In this document: positions 25,277 through 34,670 of the stretch, one piece after another
Position numbering within the stretch: position 1 is the stretch's first letter
How the letters are laid out: the number at the start of each line of letters is the position of its first letter
From: Methylomonas sp.
GTDB lineage: Bacteria; Pseudomonadota; Gammaproteobacteria; Methylococcales; Methylomonadaceae
Reading direction: 5' to 3'
Length of the DNA stretch: 64,000 nucleotides
NCBI RefSeq assembly: GCF_023228165.1
Contig: NZ_JALOBS010000005.1
Coordinates: 97,325 to 161,324, forward strand
The notes under the pieces: generated by a model
What the model was told of the DNA's origin: nothing
Databases searched by the model: none
The model's input: only the letters and a program-made list of their open reading frames with translations
Translations under genes and position numbers: made by a program

Positions 25277-27217
25277 ATGCGTAAGTTGGTTTATTGTGGT
25301 GCGCTTGCACTCCTAATGGTGTGTCACGAAGCAACGGGAAATCCTTGGAACGGGAAAGTGGTGTTCCAAGGCTTTTGGTGGGGCGCCGAGAATCAAAATT
25401 ATTCGGGTGATTGGTATACCTATTTAGCCAAGCTTTCACCCCGCCTGCGGGAATTGGGCTTCGATGGTATCTGGATTCCATCGCCGGCCAAAGGCTGGAA
25501 AGGGATGGATGATATGGGATATGGCATTTATGACCATTACGATTTAGGCGATAAAAATCAAAAAAACACGGTCGCTACCCGCTTCGGTAGCAAAGACAGT
25601 TTATTGCGATTTATCGCCATTGCCCATGCCAACGGTTTGGATGTTTATCCCGATATCGTGTTGAATCACGTCATTGGCGGTGATTTAGACAGTAATGCAC
25701 CTGGCGATAAATATAAAAAATTTCGTTTTGTCGGTTACGCCGGGCCTTCTACGGGAAGGTGGGCCAAAGATCATTGGAATTTCCATCCTAACCCGGATCA
25801 CGATTGTAATGGTGGCGATATATGCGGCAGTTTGCTTGGCGCCGACATTTGCTACCTGGGCAATCAACAAGGAGGGGGAGGCAACGGCCAATACATGCTG
25901 GATAACGCGCGTGCATGGCTAGTCTGGTTTAAAAAACAAACCGATGCAGACGGTTTTCGCTTCGATGCGGTTAAGCATTTTCCCGCTTATGTCGTCGAAG
26001 ACGTCCTTTACAATGCTATGGGGCCGGGGAATGCTTATTTTTGCGTTGGTGAATTCGTTTCCGGTGCCGACCAATTAGATCGATGGGCCAATGCCACCCA
26101 AAATAGATGCGGTACTTTCGATTTTGCGTTGCGGGAAGGTTTGGCGGCGTTAGTCAATGATGGCGGTTTCTTCGATATTGGTTCTTTACCCGATAAACAG
26201 CAAAAAAATCGTTTGAAAAGCTCGCCGTTCTTGAATAATCACGATACTTGGAAAGGCGCGTTTTGGGATTCGGCCAATACGTCGTCGACCCAACATGATG
26301 ATAGGAATGGCGACTGGCGCCAAAGTGGGGATGAGATTCTGCCGACGATCGATCCGGATAATCCTCGCACGAAAGTGGCTTATGCCGCCGCCTTCGCCTT
26401 CGATGGCAGTCCCACTGTTTATTATGAAGACCTGTTCGTCAATTACGGTGCTGACCGCTTCAAGGCCGACCCGGCTAAAATCAGCACTCGCGACTACCTA
26501 AGCAACATCATTTGGGCGCATCAAAAATTGGATTTCAAAGACGGTGCCTACAAGGTCCGTTACCGCAATTCGCAAGATTTACTTGTTATCGAACGTAGCG
26601 GCAAGGCGTTAATAGGCCTTAACGATAGCGGTACCGAAACATTGCAAGCATGGGTGGAAACGGATTTCGGCAAGCAGGTTACGCTGCATAATTATACGCC
26701 CTCAGATAGCGGCGATATTAAGACAAATCAGGATGGTTGGGTGCAAGTTACCGTGCCGCCAATGAGCTACGCAATTTGGGCACCGACAGGTTTTTCAGGT
26801 GGTTTTGCGCCTGCTTCCCGCCGAACGACGCAGGAATTTCAAATGGATGATGATTTAGGCGACTCTAGTCCGGAATCGCCCGGTTATGGCGGCAAGTTGT
26901 GTAATGGTGATTTTCGTACCGGTGGTGCAATATGGGTGGCGGCCAATACCGACATTAAGGTCGAGCTTTATACCGAAGGCGAACAAAATGCCGAAGTATC
27001 GGTATTCCTTCCCGATACGAATGGTCAAAAGCAAATAAACCAAGGACAACAAACGAAGCAAGGCTTAGCTTCGAATACTGCGCCATTGAATTTGACCTTC
27101 ACTGCAAATCGCGAGGGCTATCATCGCATTTCCGCGCGTTTGACCGCAGGCATATCGTGCGCTAAAGCCTATTTAAAAGTGAATTATCAAGCGCCTGCTG
27201 TCTCTGATAAACTTTAA
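25277..27217 (+). CDS. Secreted GH13 alpha-amylase
   Basis: This 646-residue glycoside hydrolase has a Sec signal peptide (residues 1-22, ending near ATGNP). The GH13 barrel shows the family motifs: DIVLNHV (region I), DGFRFDAVKHF with the nucleophile aspartate (II), CVGEFVS with the acid/base glutamate (III), and FLNNHDTW with the transition-state aspartate (IV). A C-terminal beta domain and an extra approximately 140-residue beta-sandwich-like tail follow (from about residue 510). It has a strong AAAGGAGG ribosome site. It hydrolyses alpha-1,4-glucans outside the cytoplasm. Its position just after an oxidoreductase cluster with a glycogen-binding-like domain suggests a common substrate. Confidence 0.9.
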   Translation: MRKLVYCGALALLMVCHEATGNPWNGKVVFQGFWWGAENQNYSGDWYTYLAKLSPRLRELGFDGIWIPSPAKGWKGMDDMGYGIYDHYDLGDKNQKNTVATRFGSKDSLLRFIAIAHANGLDVYPDIVLNHVIGGDLDSNAPGDKYKKFRFVGYAGPSTGRWAKDHWNFHPNPDHDCNGGDICGSLLGADICYLGNQQGGGGNGQYMLDNARAWLVWFKKQTDADGFRFDAVKHFPAYVVEDVLYNAMGPGNAYFCVGEFVSGADQLDRWANATQNRCGTFDFALREGLAALVNDGGFFDIGSLPDKQQKNRLKSSPFLNNHDTWKGAFWDSANTSSTQHDDRNGDWRQSGDEILPTIDPDNPRTKVAYAAAFAFDGSPTVYYEDLFVNYGADRFKADPAKISTRDYLSNIIWAHQKLDFKDGAYKVRYRNSQDLLVIERSGKALIGLNDSGTETLQAWVETDFGKQVTLHNYTPSDSGDIKTNQDGWVQVTVPPMSYAIWAPTGFSGGFAPASRRTTQEFQMDDDLGDSSPESPGYGGKLCNGDFRTGGAIWVAANTDIKVELYTEGEQNAEVSVFLPDTNGQKQINQGQQTKQGLASNTAPLNLTFTANREGYHRISARLTAGISCAKAYLKVNYQAPAVSDKL

Positions 27218-27715
27218 GCCATCAATTAATGCCCAAAAAAACTCGATTTTTTCATAATTTTACTGGTTCACTCGGCAAAATTGTCCGCGTTTTTTCTCAC
27301 AGATCGGCGTATTTCTCCTGTCTGCCATTAGCAATGTTTACTATTGTCCTTTTTGGGCAATTTTTAGGTAGGGGGTTCATTTTTGGCCACTATTATCAAG
27401 CCTTTTGATTACAACACACCCCCTGAATTTATTATGGAATGAGTCGTCCCTTGTCAACTTCGCGTTGATTTTTAAACATCAACCAAGCCGATAGATAGCC
27501 ACAGGCTATTTCACCCGCTCGGCATGGTTTGAATCTACCCATCTCCGGTTTAAACCAACCAATATCACCGGTTCAAATAAGCCGCAAACATTTGGAAACC
27601 CGCCTTTAGGCCCAAGAAATTATCGATTCCGCTATGTTCTACAAAGCGAATTACAGTTTGGCCCGGCCTTTGCGTGATTCCTTGGTCTCTATATGGTTGA
27701 GCGAGGAATATTGCG
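27218..27715. other. Intergenic region with terminator-like hairpin and dyad
   Basis: About 500 bases lie between the amylase and the SulP gene. A terminator-like hairpin lies at 27343-27365 (separate entry). CCGGTT occurs in both arms of an AT-rich stretch near 27546-27575 (CCGGTTTAAACC and then ACCGGTT), which could be a regulator site for the SulP-hyf operon. No gene is seen here. Confidence 0.5.
27343..27365 (+). terminator. Possible terminator downstream of the amylase gene
   Basis: ATTGTCC (27343-27349) can pair with GGGCAAT (27355-27361), with one G-T pair and a loop of T, followed by further T to 27365. It lies about 125 bases after the amylase stop. Confidence 0.35.
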
Positions 27716-29356
27716 ATGGATGTTTCCAAATCTAGTACGCCTAAAACCGGCTTTGCCGGACTGGTCGAGAATTGGCATAGCGACCTGCTAGCCGGCTTTT
27801 TGGTTTTTCTGATTGCCCTACCGCTTTGCCTGGGGATAGCCATGGCATCGGGCTTTCCGCCCATGGCGGGTATTATCAGCGCCATTATCGGCGGCTTGGT
27901 GGTATCGCGCATCAGCGGCTCGTTTGTGACTATCAATGGTCCCGCCGCCGGTCTGATCGTAGTGATTGTCGATGCGGTGCAATCGCTGGGCCAGGGCGAT
28001 GCCATGGCCGGTTATCGCTATACCTTGGCGGCAATTGTAATCGCCAGCATTCTGCAGGTATTGATGGGCGTATTCAAAGCCGGCAAATTAAGCGCATTCT
28101 TTCCTTCTTCGGTGGTACACGGCATGTTGGCGGCAATCGGCATCATCATCATGGCCAAGCAGTTCCACACCTTATTGGGTGTCAAGCCGGCCGCGCAATC
28201 CCTGTTCGGCACTATCGCCGAAATTCCACGCTCGATAATGGACATGAATCCGGAAGTATCCATCATCGGTCTGCTGGGCCTGGGTTTACTGATAATCTGG
28301 AGCTTGCTGAAAAACCCTCTCTTAAAAATGATACCGGCGCCATTACTGGTGGTATTGCTGGGTCTGGCTTTGGGACAGTATTTCGATCTGGACCACATCC
28401 ATAAATATTTGTTTTTGCCGGATGCGGAAATTTTGCCCCATCACGAATTCACTATCGGCCCGGCATTCCTGGTGGCTGTACCCGAAAATTTCATGGCCGG
28501 CTTTTATTTTCCGGATTTCTCCAAAATCGCCAGCTATGAATTCTGGTTGGCTGTGGTGGCCATCTGCCTGGTCGGCAGTCTGGAAAGCCTGTTAAGCGCG
28601 GCCGCGGTGGACAAACTCGATGCATACAAACGCGATTCGAATTTGAATCGGGATCTAGCCGCTGTCGGGGCGGGCAATATACTCTCCGGACTGATAGGCG
28701 GTTTGCCGATGATTGCGGAAATCGTCCGGAGTTCGGCCAACGTTAATAATGGTGCCAAAACCGGTTGGTCCAATTTTTTCCATGGTGCTTTTTTACTGAT
28801 TTTCGTGGCCCTGTTTCCCAGGTTGATCCATGAAATTCCGCTGTCCTCACTGGCGGCTTTGCTGGTGTTCACCGGTTTTCGGCTGGCCTCTCCCAAGGAG
28901 TTCGCCAAAACCCTGGAAGTCGGTATCGATAACTTTGTGATCTTTGTAGTCACCATCCTCAGCGTATTGGCAACCGACTTGTTAATCGGGGTGGCAATCG
29001 GTATTGCTGTTAAACTGTTGATGCATTTCGCGCGCGGACTGAAACCCGGCAATCTGTTTTCGATGGCCTACGAAGTTAAACAAACCGACGCGGACACTTA
29101 CCGTATCCAGGTTAGTGGCGCGGCGGTGTTTTCCAATATCATTAGCCTGAAAAGCCTGTTGGCCGATTTCCCAAAAGCCAAGAATGTCTACTTCGATTTA
29201 AGCGAAGCCGAGCTGATCGATCATACGGTGATGGAATTCATTCACCATTTCACGGAAGAACACAATCAAGCCGGCGGCCATTGCGAAATTGTCGGGCTGG
29301 ATATGCATCATGCCTATTCCAACCACTATTTGGCTTCACGGCGCAAACGAACATGA
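27716..29356 (+). CDS. SulP-family inorganic anion transporter
   Basis: This 546-residue membrane protein of the SLC26/SulP family has an N-terminal transmembrane core (IALPLCLGIAMASGFPPMAGIISAIIGG, then ITINGPAAGLIV-type glycine-rich segments) of about 12-14 helices. A C-terminal STAS domain follows from about residue 440 (VYFDLSEAELIDHTVMEFIHHF). Substrates in the family include sulfate and bicarbonate. It is the first gene of a co-directional block with hyf-like genes and is separated from hyfB by about 115 bases. The link suggests that anion (perhaps bicarbonate) movement is tied to the proton- or sodium-pumping complex, which is inference. Confidence 0.88.
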   Translation: MDVSKSSTPKTGFAGLVENWHSDLLAGFLVFLIALPLCLGIAMASGFPPMAGIISAIIGGLVVSRISGSFVTINGPAAGLIVVIVDAVQSLGQGDAMAGYRYTLAAIVIASILQVLMGVFKAGKLSAFFPSSVVHGMLAAIGIIIMAKQFHTLLGVKPAAQSLFGTIAEIPRSIMDMNPEVSIIGLLGLGLLIIWSLLKNPLLKMIPAPLLVVLLGLALGQYFDLDHIHKYLFLPDAEILPHHEFTIGPAFLVAVPENFMAGFYFPDFSKIASYEFWLAVVAICLVGSLESLLSAAAVDKLDAYKRDSNLNRDLAAVGAGNILSGLIGGLPMIAEIVRSSANVNNGAKTGWSNFFHGAFLLIFVALFPRLIHEIPLSSLAALLVFTGFRLASPKEFAKTLEVGIDNFVIFVVTILSVLATDLLIGVAIGIAVKLLMHFARGLKPGNLFSMAYEVKQTDADTYRIQVSGAAVFSNIISLKSLLADFPKAKNVYFDLSEAELIDHTVMEFIHHFTEEHNQAGGHCEIVGLDMHHAYSNHYLASRRKRT

Positions 29357-29471
29357 ACCCGCTAAATCGATTTATTTTCGCGACCAGTTTGTCCGTCAAT
29401 GTCATGGGTGGGACTGGCGGATGCCGGTCGAATTTTACGAGTACCGATCTCAGTTTTTACAGCGAGTAACG

Positions 29472-31592
29472 ATGATGGTTTTGATATTGGCCTATGCCGC
29501 CGTGTTGTGCAGTTTCGCCTCCGGCATGCTGGCTTTACTGATTAATCAACGCACCAGTGTTCACGCGCTGTTAGAGCGTGTTCCGATTCAGCGCGGCGGC
29601 CGCGATTGGCTGGATGACTGCCTGACGGAAAGCCGTTATCCCTTGCGACTAAAGCAGGCGGTTTTTATCGTATTGGGGCTCTCCGGCCTGCTGGCGGTAT
29701 TGGCCGGTATCGCGGTGCTTAACAGCCAATCCGCCTTTACCGATCAAATCGGCCTGGGGTTGCCCTGGTTGCCCTGGCATGTGCGTTTCGACAGTTTGTC
29801 GGGATTTTTCTTTCTGATCGTCGGCATTGCCGTAGTGGCTGTCAGTATTTACGGGCCGGGCTATGTAGAAGCCTATCAGGAAGAAAAACATCCCTTTGCG
29901 GTGCTGGGCTTGTTCACCGGCCTGTTCGTGGCCGGCATGCTGTTGGTGCTGTTGGCGGACGACGCTTTCTTTTTTATGATTGCCTGGGAACTGATGTCGG
30001 TCGCCAGTTATTTTCTGGTGGCCTTTCAACATGAAAATCCGGCCAACCGTAGAGCGGCATTTTTGTATTTGCTGATGGCCGAAGTCGGCGCCTTGGCCAT
30101 CATTCTGGGTTTCGGCGTGCTCGCCAGTTTCGCCGACGGCCTGACCTTCGATGCGCTGCGTCAAGCGAATTTATCCACGACCTGGGCCAGCATTGCTTTT
30201 GTTCTGGCATTGCTGGGCTTTGGCATGAAGGCCGGTATCGTGCCGATCCATGTCTGGCTGCCGGAAGCGCATCCGGTGGCGCCTTCGCACATTTCCGCCT
30301 TGATGAGCGGCGTGATGCTGAAAGTGGCCGTCTACGGCCTAATCCGGTTTTGTTTCGATTTACTCACCGACGTGCACTGGCAATGGGGCGTGGTGTTATT
30401 GGTACTGGGCACCATCTCGGCCCTGGGCGGGATTTTGTACGCCATGATGCAACCCAACCTTAAACGCCTGCTGGCCTACAGCTCCGTGGAGAATATCGGT
30501 ATCATTTTTATGGTACTGGGCTTGGCGATGATTTTCATGGCCAACGGTTTTCCGCAGTTGGCGGCTCTGGGGTTGCTGGCGGCCTTGTTTCATGCTTTCA
30601 ACCACGCCTTGTTTAAAAATCTGCTGTTTTTGGGCGCCGGGATACTGCAACATCAAATCCATAGCCTGGATATCGATTGCATGGGCGGCCTGATCAAACG
30701 CATGCCGCAAACCAGCTTCCTGTTTTTGATCGGCTGCATGAGCATTTCCTCGCTGCCGCTATTTAACGGCTTCGTCTCGGAATGGCTGGCCTTCCAGACT
30801 GCTTTACAAGTCGATGTACTGGACAACGGGGTATTGCGCAGCCTGATTCCGGTATCCGCGGCGGCCTTGGCTTTGACCGCGGCATTGGCGGCAGCCTGCT
30901 TCGTCAAAGTGTTCGGTATGATATTTTTAGGCCTGCCGCGCTCCCGCCACAGCGAAAAAGCACAGGAGGTGGACGATAAAGGCATGTTGCTGGCGCTGAA
31001 ATTATTGGCCGGCTTGTGTTTCTTTTTCGGAATTTTTCCAACCCTGATCATCGCTGCGCTGAATAATGTCGCCAAGCAACTCATCGGTCAGACTTTGCCG
31101 AACGACACGCTACAAAGCTGGATGTGGCTGGCGCCGGTATCGGCCCAGAAAGCCTCGTATTCGCCCATACTGGTGCTGGTCGGCGTACTGATTGCCTGCG
31201 CCTTCACATTCTGGTACTTACGGCGCAATCCGGACACCAAAACCATGCGCCGCGCCGCCACTTGGGATTGCGGCTTCGGCGGCTTGAACGCGCGCATGCA
31301 ATACAGTTGCAGCGCCTTTACCATGCCGTTCCGGCGTATCTTCGCCAAAGTCTGGCTGATAGACGAACAAATCGACAAAGACATGCAGGGTGCGCTGGAT
31401 ATGGATGTCTCGTCCATTCGTTACCGGTTGCAGGTTGAAGATCATTGCTGGCCCAGACTGTATCAACCCATTGCTCACGGCATCAATTCCGCGGCCCGGC
31501 TGGTAGGCCGCATTCAAACCGGCAATATCCGGGTCTATCTCGGCTATTCGTTCGTCACTTTAATCATCATGCTATGGGTGGTCAGCTTATGA
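29472..31592 (+). CDS. hyfB: Hydrogenase-4 subunit B-like proton-conducting membrane protein
   Basis: This is a NuoL/MrpA-like antiporter subunit of about 706 residues. Many membrane helices are evident, with the conserved core FMIAWELMSVASYFLV, FGMKAGIVPIHVWLPEAHPVAPSHISALMSG, and KRLLAYSSVENIGIIF. I start at the ATG at 29472, where a hydrophobic helix begins (VLILAYAAVLCSFASG). An open frame extends back to 29289 into the SulP gene, but those 61 residues are not hydrophobic and overlap the SulP 3' end. The stop overlaps hyfC by four bases. In hydrogenase-4 and complex I this subunit translocates ions. Confidence 0.88.
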   Translation: MMVLILAYAAVLCSFASGMLALLINQRTSVHALLERVPIQRGGRDWLDDCLTESRYPLRLKQAVFIVLGLSGLLAVLAGIAVLNSQSAFTDQIGLGLPWLPWHVRFDSLSGFFFLIVGIAVVAVSIYGPGYVEAYQEEKHPFAVLGLFTGLFVAGMLLVLLADDAFFFMIAWELMSVASYFLVAFQHENPANRRAAFLYLLMAEVGALAIILGFGVLASFADGLTFDALRQANLSTTWASIAFVLALLGFGMKAGIVPIHVWLPEAHPVAPSHISALMSGVMLKVAVYGLIRFCFDLLTDVHWQWGVVLLVLGTISALGGILYAMMQPNLKRLLAYSSVENIGIIFMVLGLAMIFMANGFPQLAALGLLAALFHAFNHALFKNLLFLGAGILQHQIHSLDIDCMGGLIKRMPQTSFLFLIGCMSISSLPLFNGFVSEWLAFQTALQVDVLDNGVLRSLIPVSAAALALTAALAAACFVKVFGMIFLGLPRSRHSEKAQEVDDKGMLLALKLLAGLCFFFGIFPTLIIAALNNVAKQLIGQTLPNDTLQSWMWLAPVSAQKASYSPILVLVGVLIACAFTFWYLRRNPDTKTMRRAATWDCGFGGLNARMQYSCSAFTMPFRRIFAKVWLIDEQIDKDMQGALDMDVSSIRYRLQVEDHCWPRLYQPIAHGINSAARLVGRIQTGNIRVYLGYSFVTLIIMLWVVSL

Positions 31593-32533
31593 ACTGGTTA
31601 CTTGCCATTGTCCAAACGCTGTTATTCGTGGCGCTGGCTCCGTTATTAAGCGGTTGGCTAAAATGGTGCAAATGCCATTTGCAAAACCGAAAAGCACCTT
31701 CCCTGCTGCAGCCTTATCGCGACTTGATGAAACTGATCCGCAAACAACCGGTGGTGGCAGAGCACGCCTCATGGATATTCACCCGCTCGCCTTACATCAT
31801 CTTTTCGGCCATGGTGCTGGCGGCTTCGGTGGTGCCGCTGATTGCGGTGGACTTGCCCACCGCCGCCAGTGCCGACGTGATCGTGTTGGTCGGCTTTTTC
31901 GCCTTTGCCCGGTTTTTCCTGGCCCTGGCCGGACTGGACATCGGCACCGCTTTCGGCGGCATGGGTTCGTCCCGAGAAATGACCATCTCCTCATTAGCGG
32001 AACCAGCCATGCTGATGGCGGTGTTCACCCTGACCATGACCGCTTCCACCACTAACCTGTCGCTGGCGATAGCGCATGTTTTGAATGAAGGCCTGGTGCT
32101 AAGGCCGTCATTTGTATTCGCCATGTTCGCCTTGATCCTGGTGGCCATCGCCGAGACCGGTCGGGTTCCGGTCGATAACCCGACCACGCATTTGGAACTG
32201 ACCATGATCCACGAAGCGATGATATTGGAATACAGCGGCCGGCATTTGGCGCTGATCGAATGGGCCAGCCAACTGAAATTGATGCTGTACGGCGTACTGA
32301 TCGCCAATATCTTTTGGCCTTGGGGCATCGCCCAGAATTTCTCGATTCATGCGCTGGGATACGGTTTGCTGGCCATTAGCGGCAAGTTAGCGGCATTGGC
32401 GGTTTTTCTGTCCATCTCGGAAACCCTGGTAGCCAAAATGCGCCTGTTCCGGGTGCAGGAGTATCTCAGCTTCGCCTATCTGTTGGGCCTATTGGGCATG
32501 TTGAGCCACATCATTCTGGAGGCCTCGCGCTGA
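31589..32533 (+). CDS. hyfC: Hydrogenase-4 subunit C-like membrane protein (NuoH homologue)
   Basis: The 314-residue protein has about eight helices and the NuoH/HycD core: QPYRDLMKLIRKQPVV, GLDIGTAFGGMGSSREM, and the conserved loop AETGRVPVDNPTTHLELTMIHEAMILEYSG. This subunit anchors the soluble arm and forms the quinone- or pump-linking module. I choose the ATG at 31589, which overlaps the hyfB stop (ATGA). An upstream frame from 31445 would run inside hyfB. Length and motifs are normal. Confidence 0.92.
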   Translation: MNWLLAIVQTLLFVALAPLLSGWLKWCKCHLQNRKAPSLLQPYRDLMKLIRKQPVVAEHASWIFTRSPYIIFSAMVLAASVVPLIAVDLPTAASADVIVLVGFFAFARFFLALAGLDIGTAFGGMGSSREMTISSLAEPAMLMAVFTLTMTASTTNLSLAIAHVLNEGLVLRPSFVFAMFALILVAIAETGRVPVDNPTTHLELTMIHEAMILEYSGRHLALIEWASQLKLMLYGVLIANIFWPWGIAQNFSIHALGYGLLAISGKLAALAVFLSISETLVAKMRLFRVQEYLSFAYLLGLLGMLSHIILEASR

Positions 32534-33210
32534 TGAATATCGAACAACAGGATTTTTATACCCAGGCCATTTTATCGATGGCGGCCTTGGTGGGATTGAC
32601 GTCTTTTCTGATGCTGGGCCAAGGCCGTTTATTACGGCTGATTTTCGTGTTCGCGCTGCAAGGCCTGCTGTTGACACTGACCACGACGTTGGCCGCCTAC
32701 AGCCTGAACAGCCCTCATTTATACATTTCCGCGATGATGACCCTGATCTTGAAGGTAATCTTCATTCCCTGGATGCTGCGGCGGCAGGTGGTATTAATGA
32801 ACATGCACCGCGATGTCGAAGCCTTGAAAAACAACACCGCCGTAATGCTGGGCGGCGCAGGTTTGATGGTGTTCAGCTATTACGTGCTGCATCCCATCGT
32901 ACAAACCTCTTCGGCGATCATGCTGAATGCCCTGGCCGTCAGTCTGTCGGTGGTATTGCTGGGCATGCTGCTGATGATCTCGCATCGCCAGGCCGTGGCG
33001 CATGTGGTCGGCTTCATGTCAATCGAAAACGGTTTGTTCTTTGCCGCCATCGTCGCCACCAAGGGCATGCCGATGGTGGTCGAATTGGGGGTTGCCTTTG
33101 ATGTCTTGGTGGCGGCTGTGCTGTTCGGGATCTTTTTCTTCCATATCCGCACCAGCATCGACTCGCTGGATGTCGACCGCATGAACCGTTTGCATGAGGT
33201 GGACCAATGA
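32533..33210 (+). CDS. hyfE: Hydrogenase-4 subunit E-like membrane protein (NuoK-like)
   Basis: This 225-residue protein has about seven hydrophobic segments, starting with EQQDFYTQAILSMAALVGLTS. The second half carries the NuoK-like segment (GFMSIENGLFFAAIVATKGMPMVVELGVAFDVLVAAVLFGIFF, broken into two helices) with membrane glutamates expected in proton transfer. The start ATG shares a base with the hyfC stop and the end overlaps hyfF by four bases, so the block is tightly coupled. Confidence 0.88.
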   Translation: MNIEQQDFYTQAILSMAALVGLTSFLMLGQGRLLRLIFVFALQGLLLTLTTTLAAYSLNSPHLYISAMMTLILKVIFIPWMLRRQVVLMNMHRDVEALKNNTAVMLGGAGLMVFSYYVLHPIVQTSSAIMLNALAVSLSVVLLGMLLMISHRQAVAHVVGFMSIENGLFFAAIVATKGMPMVVELGVAFDVLVAAVLFGIFFFHIRTSIDSLDVDRMNRLHEVDQ

Positions 33211-34670
33211 TTGCCGCCTATCTGGTGTTGTTGATTCCGTTCGCCGGCATCCTGTTTTTTGCCTTTGACGGCCATAAGCAGGAGACTGGGCGATTGAATG
33301 TGCGCTTCAATGCGGTGACGCTGGCGGCGACCGTCTGGCTGGCGGTGAACGTGCTGAATAACGGCACCATTTTGTCATCCGGCAAAGCCTTCATCATCGA
33401 CTCATTCAATGTCTATCTGATCGTGCTGACCGCCTTCATCGGCCTGACCACGGCGATTTTCTCCGCGCCTTACATGGAGCACGAAAAAGAGCTGGGCAAA
33501 CTGACCGAAAGACGACTGAAATTGTACTACTCGATGTATCAGGGCTTCATGCTGGCCATGTATCTGGTATTGACCACCAACAATATGGGGGTGATGTGGG
33601 TGGCCATGGAAGGCGCCACACTGGCTACGGTATTGCTGGTCAGCCTGTACCGCACGCCCGAATCCATCGAAGCGGCCTGGAAATATTTCATTCTGTGCGG
33701 AGTCGGTATCGCTCAGGCCCTGTTCGGCACCATCCTGCTATATTACGCCGCCGTGCAAATCGGCGACGGCGACAATGCCTTGTTATGGTCGGTACTGTTC
33801 GACAATGCCCGGAAACTGAATCCGGAAATTCTGGAGATTGCCTTCGTGTTCATGCTGATCGGCTACGGTACCAAAATCGGCCTGGTCCCCTTGCACAACT
33901 GGCTGCCCGACGCCCATTCCGAAGGCCCCACACCGATGTCGGCGGTATTGTCCGGACTGTTATTGAACGACGCCCTGTATGCGGTGGTGCGCAATAAAAT
34001 GTTGGTCGACGGCGCCACCCAAGGCAATATGGCCGGCTTGCTGATGATGGGCTTCGGCATGCTGTCGTTTTTGGTGGCTGCCTTGTTTTTACATCGGCAA
34101 AGAGACATCAAACGCTTGTTTAGTTATTCATCCATCGAGCACATGGGAGTGATGACCTTTGCCTTCGGCATGGGCGGCCCATTGGCCACCTTTGCCGCCT
34201 TGCTGCACATGACCGTGCATTCCCTGACCAAATCGGCCATCTTCGTCACCGTCGGCCATGCCTCGCAATTGGCCGGTACTCAGAATATGGACCGGATACG
34301 CGGCTTGATCAAAACCCAGCCCCGGATCGGCTGGGGTTTGTTAATAGGTACCGTGGCGATTGCCGGCTTTCCGCCGTTCGGGGTATTCACCAGCGAATTT
34401 CTGGTGTTGCTGGCCACCATGCACAGCTATCCCTGGCTGGCGCCCTTGTTGCTATTGGGCATAGGCATCGCCTTTGCCGGCCTGTTCCGCCATATTCAAC
34501 CCATCGTGTACGGTGAACAACCCGAAGGCCAATTGCCGATCAAGGCCAATCTATGGCCGGTGATGATACATCTGGCGCTGGTGTTGTGGCTGGGTCTGGC
34601 GATACCGGATTTTCTGGCCAACTGGTTTTCGCAGGCCACACTGCTGATCTCAGGGAGTATGCCGTTATGA
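33207..34670 (+). CDS. hyfF: Hydrogenase-4 subunit F-like proton-conducting membrane protein
   Basis: The product is 487 residues with about 14 membrane helices, a second NuoL/M/N-type subunit. It contains GYGTKIGLVPLHNWLPDAHSEGPTPMSAVLSGLLL and KRLFSYSSIEHMGVMTFAFG, with the lysine and glutamate/histidine positions typical of ion channels in this family. It overlaps both neighbours by four bases. Together with hyfB the complex has two antiporter-like subunits. Confidence 0.92.
   Translation: MIAAYLVLLIPFAGILFFAFDGHKQETGRLNVRFNAVTLAATVWLAVNVLNNGTILSSGKAFIIDSFNVYLIVLTAFIGLTTAIFSAPYMEHEKELGKLTERRLKLYYSMYQGFMLAMYLVLTTNNMGVMWVAMEGATLATVLLVSLYRTPESIEAAWKYFILCGVGIAQALFGTILLYYAAVQIGDGDNALLWSVLFDNARKLNPEILEIAFVFMLIGYGTKIGLVPLHNWLPDAHSEGPTPMSAVLSGLLLNDALYAVVRNKMLVDGATQGNMAGLLMMGFGMLSFLVAALFLHRQRDIKRLFSYSSIEHMGVMTFAFGMGGPLATFAALLHMTVHSLTKSAIFVTVGHASQLAGTQNMDRIRGLIKTQPRIGWGLLIGTVAIAGFPPFGVFTSEFLVLLATMHSYPWLAPLLLLGIGIAFAGLFRHIQPIVYGEQPEGQLPIKANLWPVMIHLALVLWLGLAIPDFLANWFSQATLLISGSMPL

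Noticed and set aside
27716..31592. DabAB-type inorganic carbon pump
   Set aside because: HyfB is NuoL-like as in DabB, but no DabA (DUF2309) gene is present and the other subunits are clearly of the Hyf/Nuo type.
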